Position numbers and translations under genes: made by a program. From UBA3069 sp050633465 (lineage in GTDB: Bacteria; Pseudomonadota; Alphaproteobacteria; Rhodobacterales; Rhodobacteraceae): a stretch of 64,000 nucleotides of DNA. The notes below the pieces were generated by a model, which had not been told where the DNA came from, searched no databases, and saw only the letters and a list, made by a program, of their open reading frames with translations. This document shows, one piece after another, positions 1 to 8,841 of this stretch (its first letter is position 1; each line of letters begins with the position of its first letter). The stretch covers positions 310,001 through 374,000 of the forward strand of contig JBOEGO010000002.1 in assembly GCA_050633465.1 (NCBI GenBank), in the 5' to 3' direction.

Positions 1-412
1 CATCGCTCATGTCGCGCATTCGTGCCAGCATCGCATCGGTGCCCGATTGCGCCCGCGACTGGATGTCGTTGAACTGGCCCAGAATAATCGCTTCTGCCCT
101 CTCTGCCTGATAGGGCACTGCGCGCAGCGCGGCGATCACCTCGTTGAACTCGGCGCGCACATCGTCGCGGCTGCGCCGACCTTCGCCGTCCTTGCGCAGG
201 CTGGTGTAAATCTCGCGGCGGTCGTCCTTCTCCATCGCCCGCAAATATGGCCCGCCGAACGGATCACCATGGGCCAGCTTGGCCGAGGGCGGGCCGTGGC
301 GCATCACGCCAACCGCCAGACCGACCACCAGCAGGTTCACCGCCAATGATGCAAAGAGCAATATCCGCAACCACAGCGCCATGCCCGTTTTTTGCCTCGT
401 CGCCTCACTCAT
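1..412 (-). CDS. Periplasmic heavy-metal sensor / CpxP-like protein (3' end cut by window)
   Basis: Reading the minus strand from an ATG at 412 gives an open frame of 137 codons that runs off the left edge, so the C-terminus is missing. The product starts with a short basic segment, then one hydrophobic stretch (about residues 12-31, rich in L, A and V) that would act as signal anchor. After it comes a charged helical region with RDDVRAEFNEVIAAL. This layout fits the periplasmic heavy-metal sensor family (CpxP/ZraP-like), whose helical hairpins sense misfolded protein or metal in the periplasm. The start overlaps the stop of the upstream putative anti-sigma gene by 8 bases, so it is the third gene of a sigma/anti-sigma operon. 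Assignment is from overall pattern; metal binding cannot be seen. Confidence 0.75.
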   Translation of the reverse strand, partial: MSEATRQKTGMALWLRILLFASLAVNLLVVGLAVGVMRHGPPSAKLAHGDPFGGPYLRAMEKDDRREIYTSLRKDGEGRRSRDDVRAEFNEVIAALRAVPYQAERAEAIILGQFNDIQSRAQSGTDAMLARMRDMSD

Positions 413-848
413 CCGCCAATCCCCCGCTCAGAAATGCGATTGTCTGCTCCATGCCCAAATCCGCCACCTGTTCCGTGTCACCGCCCAAATAGGCCAACGC
501 CCGGTCTGACAGCGATTGCGGCGGGCTGACCGCCAGCCACACCCCGACCAACCCCGAGGCCACCAATCCACCAACCCCGGGCCAGCCGCCCAGCACCGCC
601 AGCAACTGGCGCCATGCGCCCGCTTGATAGGGTTCGGCCACCGCCTGTAGGGGGTGCCCCCTGTCCTGTTCATCACCGACCCGCGCCACCTGCACGTCCA
701 TGGCATCGCCCAGAATCCGCGCCATCAACGCCGGATCAACAGCATCCGACGGTTCCTCCGCACCTGCCTGCACCGACTGGCGGCGGGCAGCGGCGAAATA
801 GGCCTCCAGCCCGAAATCCTCGCGTTTTGCATCCGCCATGTCAGTCAT
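405..848 (-). CDS. Putative membrane anti-sigma factor (hypothetical)
   Basis: This 147-residue protein has a cytoplasmic-looking, charged N-terminal half and one hydrophobic segment (about residues 85-107, GGWPGVGGLVASGLVGVWLAV split around glycine), followed by a short C-terminal tail. It lies directly downstream of an ECF sigma factor gene with an 8-base overlap, and overlaps the next gene in the same way. One membrane segment plus translational coupling to a sigma factor is the usual setting of an anti-sigma factor. No zinc HxxxCxxC signature of the ZAS class is visible, so the role is inferred from position only. The start at 848 is kept because of the coupling; an ATG three codons in is possible. 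Confidence 0.7.
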   Translation of the reverse strand: MTDMADAKREDFGLEAYFAAARRQSVQAGAEEPSDAVDPALMARILGDAMDVQVARVGDEQDRGHPLQAVAEPYQAGAWRQLLAVLGGWPGVGGLVASGLVGVWLAVSPPQSLSDRALAYLGGDTEQVADLGMEQTIAFLSGGLADE

Positions 849-1422
849 CCTCGTATCCCAATGTGTCGCGTTTACCGGCCAATACCGCGCTCAGCGCCCG
901 TTTTCCCCGCGCGGTCAGGCTTTCGACCGCCTCGGGGGATATGTCCATCTTTGCCGCAATTTCAGGGTTCGATAACCCCTCGATGTGGCGCAAAACCACC
1001 GCCAAACGCTGACGTTCGGGCAGCGTATCCAATGCCGCATTCAGGGCCGAAACCCGCGCCGCATCCTGCATCTGCTCGGCCGCGCTGGCCTGTTCGTCCT
1101 CTGGCTCGGGGATCGTGTCCAACCCCACGCCGCGCCGTTTTCGCAACCGGTCCGTGCACAGATTGGCCACAACGCGCCACAACCAAGTGGTCACCTTTGC
1201 CTCGCCCTGGCGCCACTCGGGCGCGATTTTCCACAACCGCAACAATGCCTCTTGGGTCACATCCTCGGCCTCTGCGCGATCCTGCAACATGCGATGCGCC
1301 TGACCGAACACGCGCGGCGTCAACCGGCATGTCAGCGAACGCGCCGCCGCCGCGTCGCCATTGGCATATAACACCAAAAGCGCCTCGTCGGGGGTATCGG
1401 GCAAGCTGTCCAACATCTGCAT
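841..1422 (-). CDS. RNA polymerase sigma factor, ECF (sigma-70 family)
   Basis: The product is an ECF-type sigma factor that would direct RNA polymerase to a stress regulon. Region 2 is seen as RAEAEDVTQEALLRLWK with the typical DVTQE core, followed by a tryptophan-rich promoter-melting part (TTWLWRVVANLC) and DRLRKRR. Region 4 is seen as LPERQRLAVVLRH and a helix-turn-helix with SNPEIAAKMDISPEAV. No region 1.1 or 3 is present, and the size of about 193 residues is normal for ECF factors. I take the ATG at 1422; the frame can be extended to a GTG at 1446 without a visible ribosome-binding site, and a further ATG sits at 1416. It is first in an operon with the putative anti-sigma factor and the periplasmic sensor. 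Confidence 0.92.
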   Translation of the reverse strand: MQMLDSLPDTPDEALLVLYANGDAAAARSLTCRLTPRVFGQAHRMLQDRAEAEDVTQEALLRLWKIAPEWRQGEAKVTTWLWRVVANLCTDRLRKRRGVGLDTIPEPEDEQASAAEQMQDAARVSALNAALDTLPERQRLAVVLRHIEGLSNPEIAAKMDISPEAVESLTARGKRALSAVLAGKRDTLGYEDD

Positions 1423-1566
1423 ACGGGTCCGGCGTATCCTGTTCACATTGCGTGATCTAGTGTTTTGTCGTCTGCTGTTCCGGTCGGCCGCGCGACCTGT
1501 GCCGCGCGACCGGGGTTTTCCAACGCGCCCCCGTGGGGACAGACAGGCGCGCCGGAAACTCTGCGA

Positions 1567-2151
1567 TTACTCGCTGGCGGGCGGGGTGTCCGCCTGTGGC
1601 TTGGCAGCGGGCGCATCCTTCATGGGCTTGCCGCGATCCTTGCCGTGATCACGATCCTTGCCATGGCGTTTGCCATCCTTACCGTGATGGCCCTTGCCGC
1701 GCATGTCCTTCATCTTGGCGAATTCTTCGGCGGAAACCGCACCATCACCATCGCTGTCCAGCTTTTCCAGAAACCGCGACTTCTCGCCGTCCTTGGGGCC
1801 GATTTCCTCGATGCTCAGCAGGCCGTCACCATCGGTGTCGCGCTTCTCGATCATCCGTGCCAGACCTTTTTTCATGCGCTCAGCACGATCAGACTCCGCA
1901 CGGGCGGCCATTTCCTCGACGCTCAGCTTGCCATCGCCATCGGTGTCTGCCGCTGCGAAACGCGCCGCTTTATGGGCGGTCATTTCCTCGGGCGTGACCT
2001 TGCCATCGCTATTGGCGTCCAGCTCTTCAAAGGAAAAGCGCGGGCCATGGTCGCCACGGCGCATGTCATCCCGGCCAGCGGCCTGCGCGCCAATGGAACC
2101 TGCCAGAATGGCCAATACTGCTGCGGTCGAAATCAGGGTTGCTCGTTTCAT
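1567..2151 (-). CDS. Secreted EF-hand calcium-binding protein
   Basis: A 194-residue protein with a cleavable signal peptide (MKRATLISTAAVLAILAG, then an A-Q-A-A cleavage region). Four canonical EF-hand loops follow: DANSDGKVTPEE, DTDGDGKLSVEE, DTDGDGLLSIEE and DSDGDGAVSAEE, each with acidic ligands at positions 1, 3, 5 and 12. The C-terminal 50 residues are a lysine/histidine/glycine-rich low-complexity tail. The ATG at 2151 is chosen over an upstream in-frame ATG because it is preceded by GGAGACAAG and starts a clean signal peptide. It would act in the periplasm as a calcium buffer or sensor. It is transcribed towards the sigma-factor operon but separated from it by about 120 bases. Confidence 0.88.
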   Translation of the reverse strand: MKRATLISTAAVLAILAGSIGAQAAGRDDMRRGDHGPRFSFEELDANSDGKVTPEEMTAHKAARFAAADTDGDGKLSVEEMAARAESDRAERMKKGLARMIEKRDTDGDGLLSIEEIGPKDGEKSRFLEKLDSDGDGAVSAEEFAKMKDMRGKGHHGKDGKRHGKDRDHGKDRGKPMKDAPAAKPQADTPPASE

Positions 2152-2415
2152 GTTTTCTTGTCTCCATAAGACTTTATTCAAGACGTTCTGTTTTAGTGTC
2201 CCAAACAGCCTCTCCCGGGCCGTTTCATAAGGTAAAACGCCCCGCCCACGGGTTTCCGTCGCAACAATCGCAATTTTTTTGCGACGGGCGGGCGGGCAGC
2301 GAAAACAGGCAACCAAACCGCATCTTTTGCGACATCCCGTCGCGTGGGCAATGCGCACACTTTAACATCCGCCGCAAATGCCCCAGTTTCAGCGAACCCA
2401 ATCCATGGAAAACCG

Positions 2416-2823
2416 ATGACCCAAACGCAGACCCAACTCCAACCAGAGCGCGAGCTTTGGCCCGCCCTGTTCAAAGGCTGGCGGCGCAAATGCCCGCGCT
2501 GCGGCAATGGTCCGGTGCTCAAGGGATACCTAAAGGTGCGCCAATCCTGCCCTGTCTGCCATCAGGAATTCTTTCACCACCGTGCCGATGACGGGCCGGC
2601 CTACCTGACCATCCTGATCGTCGGGCACCTGATGGCGCCGCTGTTGCACATCGCCTTTGTCACTTGGCGGCCCGAACCGCTGGTGCTGTTTACCATCTTC
2701 GCTATTGGCACCGTGGCGCTGTCGCTCTACCTTCTGCCCAGATTGAAAGGGGCGCTGATTGCATTCCAATGGGCCCGTATGATGAACGGGTTCGGAAATG
2801 CCGACAGCAGCCCCTCACCTTGA
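2416..2823 (+). CDS. DUF983 family membrane protein
   Basis: A 135-residue protein with a zinc-ribbon-like N-terminus, CPRCG followed by CPVCH about 25 residues later, and two hydrophobic segments (YLTILIVGHLMAPLLHIAF and VLFTIFAIGTVALSLYLL). This is the layout of DUF983 proteins, small inner-membrane proteins of unknown biochemical role. The ATG at 2416 begins MTQTQTQ and fits the family length; an upstream in-frame ATG at 2344 would add 24 residues that do not look like the family. Its 3' end is 14 bases before the preferred start of the NUDIX gene, so the two are probably co-transcribed. Confidence 0.88.
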   Translation: MTQTQTQLQPERELWPALFKGWRRKCPRCGNGPVLKGYLKVRQSCPVCHQEFFHHRADDGPAYLTILIVGHLMAPLLHIAFVTWRPEPLVLFTIFAIGTVALSLYLLPRLKGALIAFQWARMMNGFGNADSSPSP

Positions 2824-2836
2824 GGGAGGGGTAGAC

Positions 2837-3538
2837 TTGGACAAAACCGCAATCCGCAACGCCGCGACAGTGATCGCCATCCGCAACCGTATGGATGATC
2901 CACATGTGCTGATGGGGCAGCGCGGGGCCAAAGCTGCCTTTATGCCCAATAAATTCGTGTTCCCCGGCGGTGCGGTCGATGCCGGTGATGCGGCGATCCC
3001 GCTGGCCGAACATATGCCCGACATGTGCCGCGCCCGTCTGGCACAGGACAGCGACACCGACCTGTCGCACCCGCTGGCCGTCGCCGCCATCCGCGAACTA
3101 TGGGAAGAAACCGGCATGATCCTTGGCACGCCGGGCGCATGGTCCGGCACGCCGCACCCCGATTGGGCGGGCTTTGCCGAAACCGGCCACCTGCCCTCGG
3201 CCCGTGCGCTGCAATTCGTGTTTCGCGCCATCACCCCGCCGGGGCGTCCGCGCCGGTTTGATGCGCGGTTCTTTCTGGTCGACGCCGATGAAATCGCCAG
3301 CGATCTGGATGATTTTTCCGCCGCCTGTGATGAACTTTCCCACCTGCAATGGATTCCCCTGCCCCGCGTGCGCGAATTCGACCTGCCCTTTATAACCGAG
3401 GTGGTCCTGGCCGAGGTCGCAGCCCGCGCCCATGACCTGACCCCGCCCGAAAACGTGCCGTTTTTCCGTAATAACGACGAAGAAAGCGTGTTCCTGCGGC
3501 TCAAGGGCAACGTAGACCCGCGCGGGCGGGCCGACTGA
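2837..3538 (+). CDS. NUDIX hydrolase
   Basis: A NUDIX-fold hydrolase, expected to split nucleoside diphosphate-linked substrates in the cytoplasm. The catalytic box is seen as RELWEETGM (consensus REUXEEXGU) after a longer-than-usual insertion following GGAVDAGD, as in the larger NUDT-like alphaproteobacterial members. I place the start at the TTG at 2837 because a strong GGAGGGG lies just upstream with good spacing and because this removes a 26-base overlap with the preceding gene. The longer frame opens with an ATG at 2798. The product is then 233 residues. Substrate cannot be told from sequence. Confidence 0.88.
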   Translation: MDKTAIRNAATVIAIRNRMDDPHVLMGQRGAKAAFMPNKFVFPGGAVDAGDAAIPLAEHMPDMCRARLAQDSDTDLSHPLAVAAIRELWEETGMILGTPGAWSGTPHPDWAGFAETGHLPSARALQFVFRAITPPGRPRRFDARFFLVDADEIASDLDDFSAACDELSHLQWIPLPRVREFDLPFITEVVLAEVAARAHDLTPPENVPFFRNNDEESVFLRLKGNVDPRGRAD

Positions 3539-3555
3539 ACCTGCCCTGCGCGGGT

Positions 3556-4470
3556 TTACAAATACAGCACCAGCCAGATCACCGACAGTGATACCAGCGC
3601 CAGCCCCAGCAGCTCGCGCAGGCTGGGGCGTTCGCCGAATACCAGAACCGAAACCGCCAGCGACATGATCAATTCGACCTGCCCGACCGCCTGCACATAG
3701 GCGGCGTTTTGTTCGGTGAATGCGATGAACCAGCACAGGCTGCCCCCCGTCGATGCCAACCCCACCAGCGAGGTTTTGCGCCATGCGCGCAGGACCCGCG
3801 TGACCTCGCCCGCCTCGCGCCATTTCAACCACAGGCCAAGGCCGATCAGTTGCACCCATGCCACCGCCGTCAGGGTCAGCCCCGCCCGCAACAGCGGGTC
3901 GGCACTGTCCAGTTCCAGACTTGCCGCGCGGTAACACACGGCGCAAATGCCGAAAAATATGCCTGATAACAGGCCGATACCTGCCGAAGGGTTGATCAGC
4001 CGTGCCGCAAACCCGCCTTTGATATCGGGCATTTCCGACAGCACCAAAACGCCGGTCAGCCCCAGCAAAATCGCGCCGAACCCCATGGCTGACACACCTT
4101 CGCCCAACAGGACCATGCCCATCACCACCGTCAGGATGACCTCGGTTTTCTTGAATGTGATGCCCACCGCGAAATTGCGCCGCTTGAACAGTAAAACCAC
4201 GCAGACCGTGGCCAAAATCTGGGTCAGCGCCCCCAGCGGCACATAGATCCAGAACAGCGCGCCGATGTCGGGCAATGCCGCCCCGCGCAGCGCGACATAA
4301 CTGGCGGCGATGATCAGGGCCAAAGGCGCGGCAAACAGAAACCGCGCAAAGGTCGCACCGCTGGCCGACAACGCGACCTGCGTCAGCTGCTTTTGCAACA
4401 TGAACCGCAGGGTCTGAAACCCCGCCGCCAGAATTGAAACGAAAACCCATAATTCCATGGGCGCAGTCAT
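3556..4470 (-). CDS. DMT family transporter (EamA-like)
   Basis: A 304-residue hydrophobic protein with about ten predicted membrane segments arranged as two EamA repeats, the normal plan of drug/metabolite transporters. Seen segments include LWVFVSILAAGFQTL, FLFAAPLALIIAASYVAL, FGAILLGLTGVLVL and ELLGLALVSLSVIWLVLYL. It would export or import small metabolites across the inner membrane; the substrate cannot be inferred. The start at 4470 gives the usual short cytoplasmic N-terminus; an ATG at 4506 is possible. The gene converges on the NUDIX gene, with 17 bases between the stops. Confidence 0.88.
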   Translation of the reverse strand: MTAPMELWVFVSILAAGFQTLRFMLQKQLTQVALSASGATFARFLFAAPLALIIAASYVALRGAALPDIGALFWIYVPLGALTQILATVCVVLLFKRRNFAVGITFKKTEVILTVVMGMVLLGEGVSAMGFGAILLGLTGVLVLSEMPDIKGGFAARLINPSAGIGLLSGIFFGICAVCYRAASLELDSADPLLRAGLTLTAVAWVQLIGLGLWLKWREAGEVTRVLRAWRKTSLVGLASTGGSLCWFIAFTEQNAAYVQAVGQVELIMSLAVSVLVFGERPSLRELLGLALVSLSVIWLVLYL

Positions 4471-4557
4471 GCCCCGCACCCGCAGGGATTGCCAGCGCCA
4501 AATCAACAGCGGGGCGTGCAGGGGTCAGGTCCGGTCAGCGCGCAGGCCAGATGCCAA

Positions 4558-5064
4558 TCATGGTCGCATGGCCAGTTGCGCCATATCATACCCGTACCAT
4601 GTCATAATTTCCGTTGCCGCCGCGATCCGGTCTGCGCCCCCCGTTGGCGCACGATCATAGATCGCACCGATCGACCCCTTCGGGTTTCCCAGCGCCATGG
4701 TGCGCCACCCTTCGTCCACCCACAACAGCCAGAACGCCCGCGTGCCGCCATCACCCTGCGTCTGGAATTGTCCCGCACGGGGACCGGCTGTCAGGGTGTA
4801 ACGCGCCAGAACCACCCCGTCGGGGCCCAGTTCGGCAACGGCAAACCCCGCCCCCTCGGGCGTGATCCGCAACGCAGGTTTTCCCTTTATGCCCCCGGCA
4901 CGACGATACCACAAACCACCAAACCGCGCCGGATCAAACCGCGTTGACGACCCGATCGGCTTGGTCACATCGCGCAGCCCCTGCGGGGCGGGCACCGGAT
5001 CCGATATACAGGCCGCAAGCAATGGCAGCACCGCCAGCAAAACCCCAAGTCGCGATAAAACCAT
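4558..5064 (-). CDS. Lipocalin-like outer-membrane lipoprotein
   Basis: A 168-residue lipoprotein. The ATG at 5064 starts a signal peptide with the lipobox LLAAC, so cysteine 19 would be lipid-modified. The mature part holds the lipocalin signature G-x-W (FGGLWYRRAG), where the first beta strand of the barrel begins, and a later RAFWLLWVDEGWRT strand. Bacterial lipocalins (Blc-like) bind lipids or hydrophobic ligands at the outer membrane. The first 10 residues of the longer frame from 5094 are disregarded because they precede the signal peptide. It stands alone, and about 230 bases with a short tandem repeat separate it from the aldo/keto reductase gene. Confidence 0.75.
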   Translation of the reverse strand: MVLSRLGVLLAVLPLLAACISDPVPAPQGLRDVTKPIGSSTRFDPARFGGLWYRRAGGIKGKPALRITPEGAGFAVAELGPDGVVLARYTLTAGPRAGQFQTQGDGGTRAFWLLWVDEGWRTMALGNPKGSIGAIYDRAPTGGADRIAAATEIMTWYGYDMAQLAMRP

Positions 5065-5143
5065 GGAACCGCAGCACCTTAAACCAAACAACATCCTGTT
5101 AGAAACTCCTTGCCCTGACCGTTATCGCAGCAGTGCCAGACTG

Positions 5144-5222
5144 TCACCCGACCGCCAGTCACCCGACCGGCCAGTTACCCATCCGGCCAGTCATCCGTCC
5201 GGCCAGTCACCAATCCGGCCAG
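5144..5222. repeat. Tandem repeat, five copies of a 16-bp unit
   Basis: Five head-to-tail units close to TCACCCATCCGGCCAG. The first is 15 bp and the other four are 16 bp, starting at 5144, 5159, 5175, 5191 and 5207, with a partial sixth after 5222. It lies in the gap between the lipocalin-like gene and the aldo/keto reductase gene. It has no visible coding or promoter role. Confidence 0.85.
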
Positions 5223-5294
5223 TCACCCAATCACCCGCCAAGCAGAAAAGCAAAAGCCCACTTTTGCACGCGCCGCTGTTTTCTCACATCTGCG

Positions 5295-6338
5295 TCAGAA
5301 CGGCATCGGGTTGGCGCGATGCACCGCATCCACCTCGTCCAGAATCTCTTTGCTTAGCTTGATATCCACCACTTTCAGGTCATGCCCCAGTTGCGACAGA
5401 TTGGTGGTGCCGATGATGGTCGAGGTCATAAACGGCCGCTGCATGCACCAAGCCAGCGCCATATGCACCGGATGCAACCCGTGTTTCTTGGCAATCGCCA
5501 CGTATTTATCGGCAATTTTCAACGATCGGGGCGACACCCGCCCGCCCAGCTCCGGCACCAGCGACATGCGCGATGCCTCTGGCACCATACCGCCACTGTA
5601 TTTCCCCGAAAGCATCCCCGCCGCCAGCGGCGAATAGGCCAGCAGCCCGATTTCTTCGTTATGGGCGGTTTCGGCCAGATCGGTGTCAAACATCCGGCAC
5701 ATCATGGAATATTCGTTCTGGATCGACACCGGGCGGGGCCAGCCGCGCTCCTCGGCGATGCGCGCCCATTGCATCGTGCCCCAGGCGCTTTCGTTGGACA
5801 GGCCGAAATGGCGGATATTGCCCTTGTCGACCTGGCGTTGCAGCTCTTCCAGCACGTCTTCCATATGTTCGATGGTCGATGCGCGGTCCTGCATGGATGC
5901 GTCATAGCCCCAGTTCTTGCGGAAATGATAGGATCCGCGATTGGGCCAGTGCAACTGGTAGAGATCAATATAATCGGTGCGCAACCGCCGAAGGTTGCCT
6001 TCGATCACGGTCGGGATCGTGTCCGATGAAATCGGCGCACCGTCGCGGACAGATTTCAACCCCTCGCCCGAATGTTTGGTCGCCAGAATGACATCGTCGC
6101 GCCGCCCGCTTTTTTCAAACCACAGGCCCAAAATCCGCTCGGTGCGCCCCACGGTTTCCTTGCTGACCGGATTGACCGGATACATTTCGGCAGTGTCGAA
6201 AAAATTCACCCCCGCATCCAATGCCTTTTCGATCTGGGCATGGGCGTCATATATCTCCGTCTGGGTGCCCCATGTCATGGTGCCTAGGCAAATTTCGCTG
6301 ACCATCAAATCGGTGCGGCCCAGTGGATTCATGCGCAT
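5295..6338 (-). CDS. Aldo/keto reductase (Tas-like)
   Basis: A 347-residue NADP(H)-dependent aldo/keto reductase. The catalytic tetrad can be placed at Asp48 (FFDTAEMY), Tyr53, Lys88 (ILATKHS) and His130 (LYQLHWP). The segment YPVNPVSKETVGRTE and the length match the Tas/YghZ-like branch. Near the C-terminus, STIIGTTNLSQLGHDL is the usual cofactor-binding part. The start at 6338 is preceded by AGGAAAG at proper spacing; a second ATG two codons in is less well placed. Substrate is unknown; members reduce small aldehydes and ketones in the cytoplasm. It is monocistronic. Confidence 0.93.
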   Translation of the reverse strand: MRMNPLGRTDLMVSEICLGTMTWGTQTEIYDAHAQIEKALDAGVNFFDTAEMYPVNPVSKETVGRTERILGLWFEKSGRRDDVILATKHSGEGLKSVRDGAPISSDTIPTVIEGNLRRLRTDYIDLYQLHWPNRGSYHFRKNWGYDASMQDRASTIEHMEDVLEELQRQVDKGNIRHFGLSNESAWGTMQWARIAEERGWPRPVSIQNEYSMMCRMFDTDLAETAHNEEIGLLAYSPLAAGMLSGKYSGGMVPEASRMSLVPELGGRVSPRSLKIADKYVAIAKKHGLHPVHMALAWCMQRPFMTSTIIGTTNLSQLGHDLKVVDIKLSKEILDEVDAVHRANPMPF

Positions 6339-6658
6339 ATCGGGTCTTTCCTGTCATTCATCAAATCTGGATTGGCGCCGCGGCCAGTGCGCCGCGCCAA
6401 AATTTTCGAAACCTGCAACGCCATGCACAGCGCGGCAAGCCATGGGGGTGCGCATTTGTTTCAATGCCAATTCCAACACTTGCGCATCACCTTGGTGCAG
6501 ATGAATTGCGAAATTATAAACGCAGACCGCAGCAATGGCCGTGATCCCTGACATCCTTGCGCATCAAGCGAAAAAAATATGCGGCATTTTAACGTTCTGT
6601 CGTCGCATCCCGTCTGCGACATTAACCACCTTTCAACACTCGTAAAAGTCGAAAATCA
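6339..6658. other. Intergenic gap with a small hairpin
   Basis: No convincing gene. Between the start of the aldo/keto reductase gene and the stop of the first RTX gene there is a perfect inverted repeat, GTCGCA (6602-6607) and TGCGAC (6615-6620). It could help end transcription of the RTX gene but lacks a T-tract. A 66-codon minus-strand frame (6354-6554) has no signal peptide, motif or family look and was not called. Confidence 0.6.
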
Positions 6659-8302
6659 TCACAGGATGAAATCACCGCCCGTCAGGCTGCCAACCCCCAA
6701 CACCAACAGCGCCGCATCGGCCAAACCGTCGCCGTTGCCATCCATCTGCACAATCGAATGGCCGACGCCGTTGACGAAATACCGCAACTCCATCCCGCCG
6801 CCCGCGCTGAATGCGCCGGTGCCGATGAATGCGAAACTTTCCTCGTTGATTTCGCTTAGATCAATCCGGTCCTCGCCCGGAACAAAACCCGCGATCCGGT
6901 CGGATTGCGCAAGGTCGGTGCTGGTTTCGGCCAATGCCTCGTAGATGAACACATCCGACCCGACGCCGCCAACCAACAGGTCGCGCCCCAAACCGCCCAG
7001 CAGGATATCGTCGCCCGCATGGCCCGCCATGGTGTCGTTGCCATCGCCGCCCTCCAGCTCGTCATGGCCGCCCTGCCCGGCCATGATATCATTGCCCGCG
7101 CCGCCGCCCAGAACATCGGCATCGGCACCGCCGCGCAGGGTGTCATTGCCCGCGCCCCCCTGCAAATCATCGGTGCCCGCCTGCCCGGTCAGCAAATCAT
7201 TGCCATCGCCACCAATCAGGATATTCGCGCCGGATGTGCCGGTGATCTGGTTGTCACCATCGTCGCCCGTGGCGTTCAACGCGCCGCCGCCCTGCAACTT
7301 GATCACCTCGATCCCGCCATGGGATGTGACATCGCCATAGGCGCGGATTTCATCCCAGCCCGCGCCGCCGGTAATCTGCACATCCGATTGATCGACAAGG
7401 AATAAATCGTCGCCATCCCCGCCCGAAATCGCCCCGTCCACCCGGCCGCCATAGCCCGAATAAATATCATTTCCCACGCCCAGGTCGACATCGCCATCAA
7501 TGCGCCCGTCATTGCGCAAACGGTCATCGCCCAGAAACAGGCTGACATCGCCGATGATCAACCCGTGGTTCAGAACGCGGTCATCCGTTTGCCCCGGTGT
7601 CGCCGCCAGTTCCGATTGCGCCGCGACAATCGCGCCGCCCGCGCCGGAAATCGTGCCACTGTTGGTCAATACCAGTGACGACGCCCCAGCCACAGTGCCC
7701 GTGACCGCCACAGCCACCCCGCCCGACAGGGCCGATATGCTGCCGGTGTTCACGATGCGCGTTTCACCGAAACCGCCCGTGCGCACCACCGCTGTTTCGC
7801 CCTCGATCACGCCGGAATTCACCAGCTCATAGGCAAAACTCACCCCGTCATCACCGCGAAATTCCACGCCGCAGGTGCCCGCCATGATCGCGCCGCCATT
7901 GCTGATGGTTGTGGTCACGCCATGGGCCAGAACCCCGGCATTGCTGCCAAAAACCTGCCCCTGATTGGATACAACGCTGCCCGCCCCCGACACCACAACA
8001 CCGCCATAGCCGCTGATTGCCTCGGCGCTGCCCGCCGATCCGTTGGCGGTGATCTGCACCAGATGCCCGCCAATGCCCGTGGCATCATCATTACCCAGAT
8101 CGGTGCCTGTCAAATACACGCCGGAATTGCGCCCATAGGCATAGCCGTCGATCTGCACATTGGTGGAATTGGCGGTGCCTGTGGCCTCGACAGCGTGGCC
8201 CCCCGGCACACTGATGCCGCCGTTGCGGGTGATCATCACACCATCGCCTGCCGCCAGCACCCTTGTGCTGGTCTGGTTGGTCGTCACGAAAAAGATCGAC
8301 AT
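6659..8302 (-). CDS. RTX protein 1: beta-helix repeats plus RTX domain, type I secretion substrate
   Basis: A 547-residue protein without Sec signal peptide. Residues from about 40 to 270 are short repeats of the type LTNSGTISG, VNTGSIS and LRNDGRIDGDV, typical of a parallel beta-helix as in autotransporter adhesins. A linker with DDLFLVDQSD and IEVIKLQG follows. After it come about ten glycine/aspartate nonapeptides (GGDGNDLLTGQAGTDDL type) that bind calcium, then an M10-type C-terminal domain (DRIAGFVPGEDRIDLSEI) ending in GGDFIL. This is the design of proteins exported in one step by an HlyBD-TolC-like exporter and folding on calcium outside. The ATG at 8302 has GGGAG upstream; the longer open frame to 8551 has no such look. 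No exporter is encoded nearby. Confidence 0.9.
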   Translation of the reverse strand: MSIFFVTTNQTSTRVLAAGDGVMITRNGGISVPGGHAVEATGTANSTNVQIDGYAYGRNSGVYLTGTDLGNDDATGIGGHLVQITANGSAGSAEAISGYGGVVVSGAGSVVSNQGQVFGSNAGVLAHGVTTTISNGGAIMAGTCGVEFRGDDGVSFAYELVNSGVIEGETAVVRTGGFGETRIVNTGSISALSGGVAVAVTGTVAGASSLVLTNSGTISGAGGAIVAAQSELAATPGQTDDRVLNHGLIIGDVSLFLGDDRLRNDGRIDGDVDLGVGNDIYSGYGGRVDGAISGGDGDDLFLVDQSDVQITGGAGWDEIRAYGDVTSHGGIEVIKLQGGGALNATGDDGDNQITGTSGANILIGGDGNDLLTGQAGTDDLQGGAGNDTLRGGADADVLGGGAGNDIMAGQGGHDELEGGDGNDTMAGHAGDDILLGGLGRDLLVGGVGSDVFIYEALAETSTDLAQSDRIAGFVPGEDRIDLSEINEESFAFIGTGAFSAGGGMELRYFVNGVGHSIVQMDGNGDGLADAALLVLGVGSLTGGDFIL

Positions 8303-8841
8303 TTGTTGCTCCCGAAAAATGTCGAGGCAAGCCCCCCAGCGGCCGCCCGGTTCCGTGCCAGCCCCCCGGCTGGCGCAATCGCCCTGCCCCCCGCAGTCTC
8401 GTGGCCGGTCCCACCCAAGGCCCGCCACGCCGCATGGGCGCACAGCACGAAATCCTCTAGCCCCGCCTGTTCCGGTCTCCTTTACCGGGGCGGGTCGCTG
8501 GTTGTCCCGCCGATACCGGCGGGGTCGTCCGGTTGCACATTGCAGGCCCACGGCCCCCGCCGTGGCATTTCCCCGTCAACTCCACCGCGACGCGGCACTC
8601 CCACCGGCGCGATTTTCGCAACACTTTCCGGTGCCTGCACCTCAACGCTCGCGCATTGGTTGAAAAACACCGCCGAAGCCTCTGGTTTTGCATAAAATTT
8701 AGCTAAAACCCGACCCTTCGCTGCGCCGGATTTAACACCAGACGCCCCCCGGCTGTCCAGTCACATCCTGCAACCCTGCCTCTGGCCACCGCAACGGGGC
8801 TGGGGTAGGAATGACCAAACCGCGACCAGCAGGATCACCCA
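8303..8841. other. Long divergent intergenic region, hairpin-rich
   Basis: 539 bases between divergent RTX1 and metG with no credible gene. It holds several short perfect inverted repeats: GCCAG/CTGGC near 8358-8375, a nested stem CCGGT/ACCGG inside CGCC/GGCG near 8463-8492, CCCGCCG/CGGCGGG at 8506-8523, and an AT-rich imperfect palindrome at 8684-8710 (GGTTTT ... AAAACC). The AT-rich part is the most likely place for promoters of the two genes. An AGGA precedes the metG start. Confidence 0.6.

Noticed and set aside
6354..6554. 66-codon minus-strand frame in the gap after RTX1
   Set aside because: No motif, signal or ribosome-binding site; likely chance.
8302..8551. N-terminal extension of RTX1
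   Set aside because: The added 83 residues are Arg/Gly/Pro-rich and unlike the other family members; the ATG at 8302 has a ribosome-binding site.
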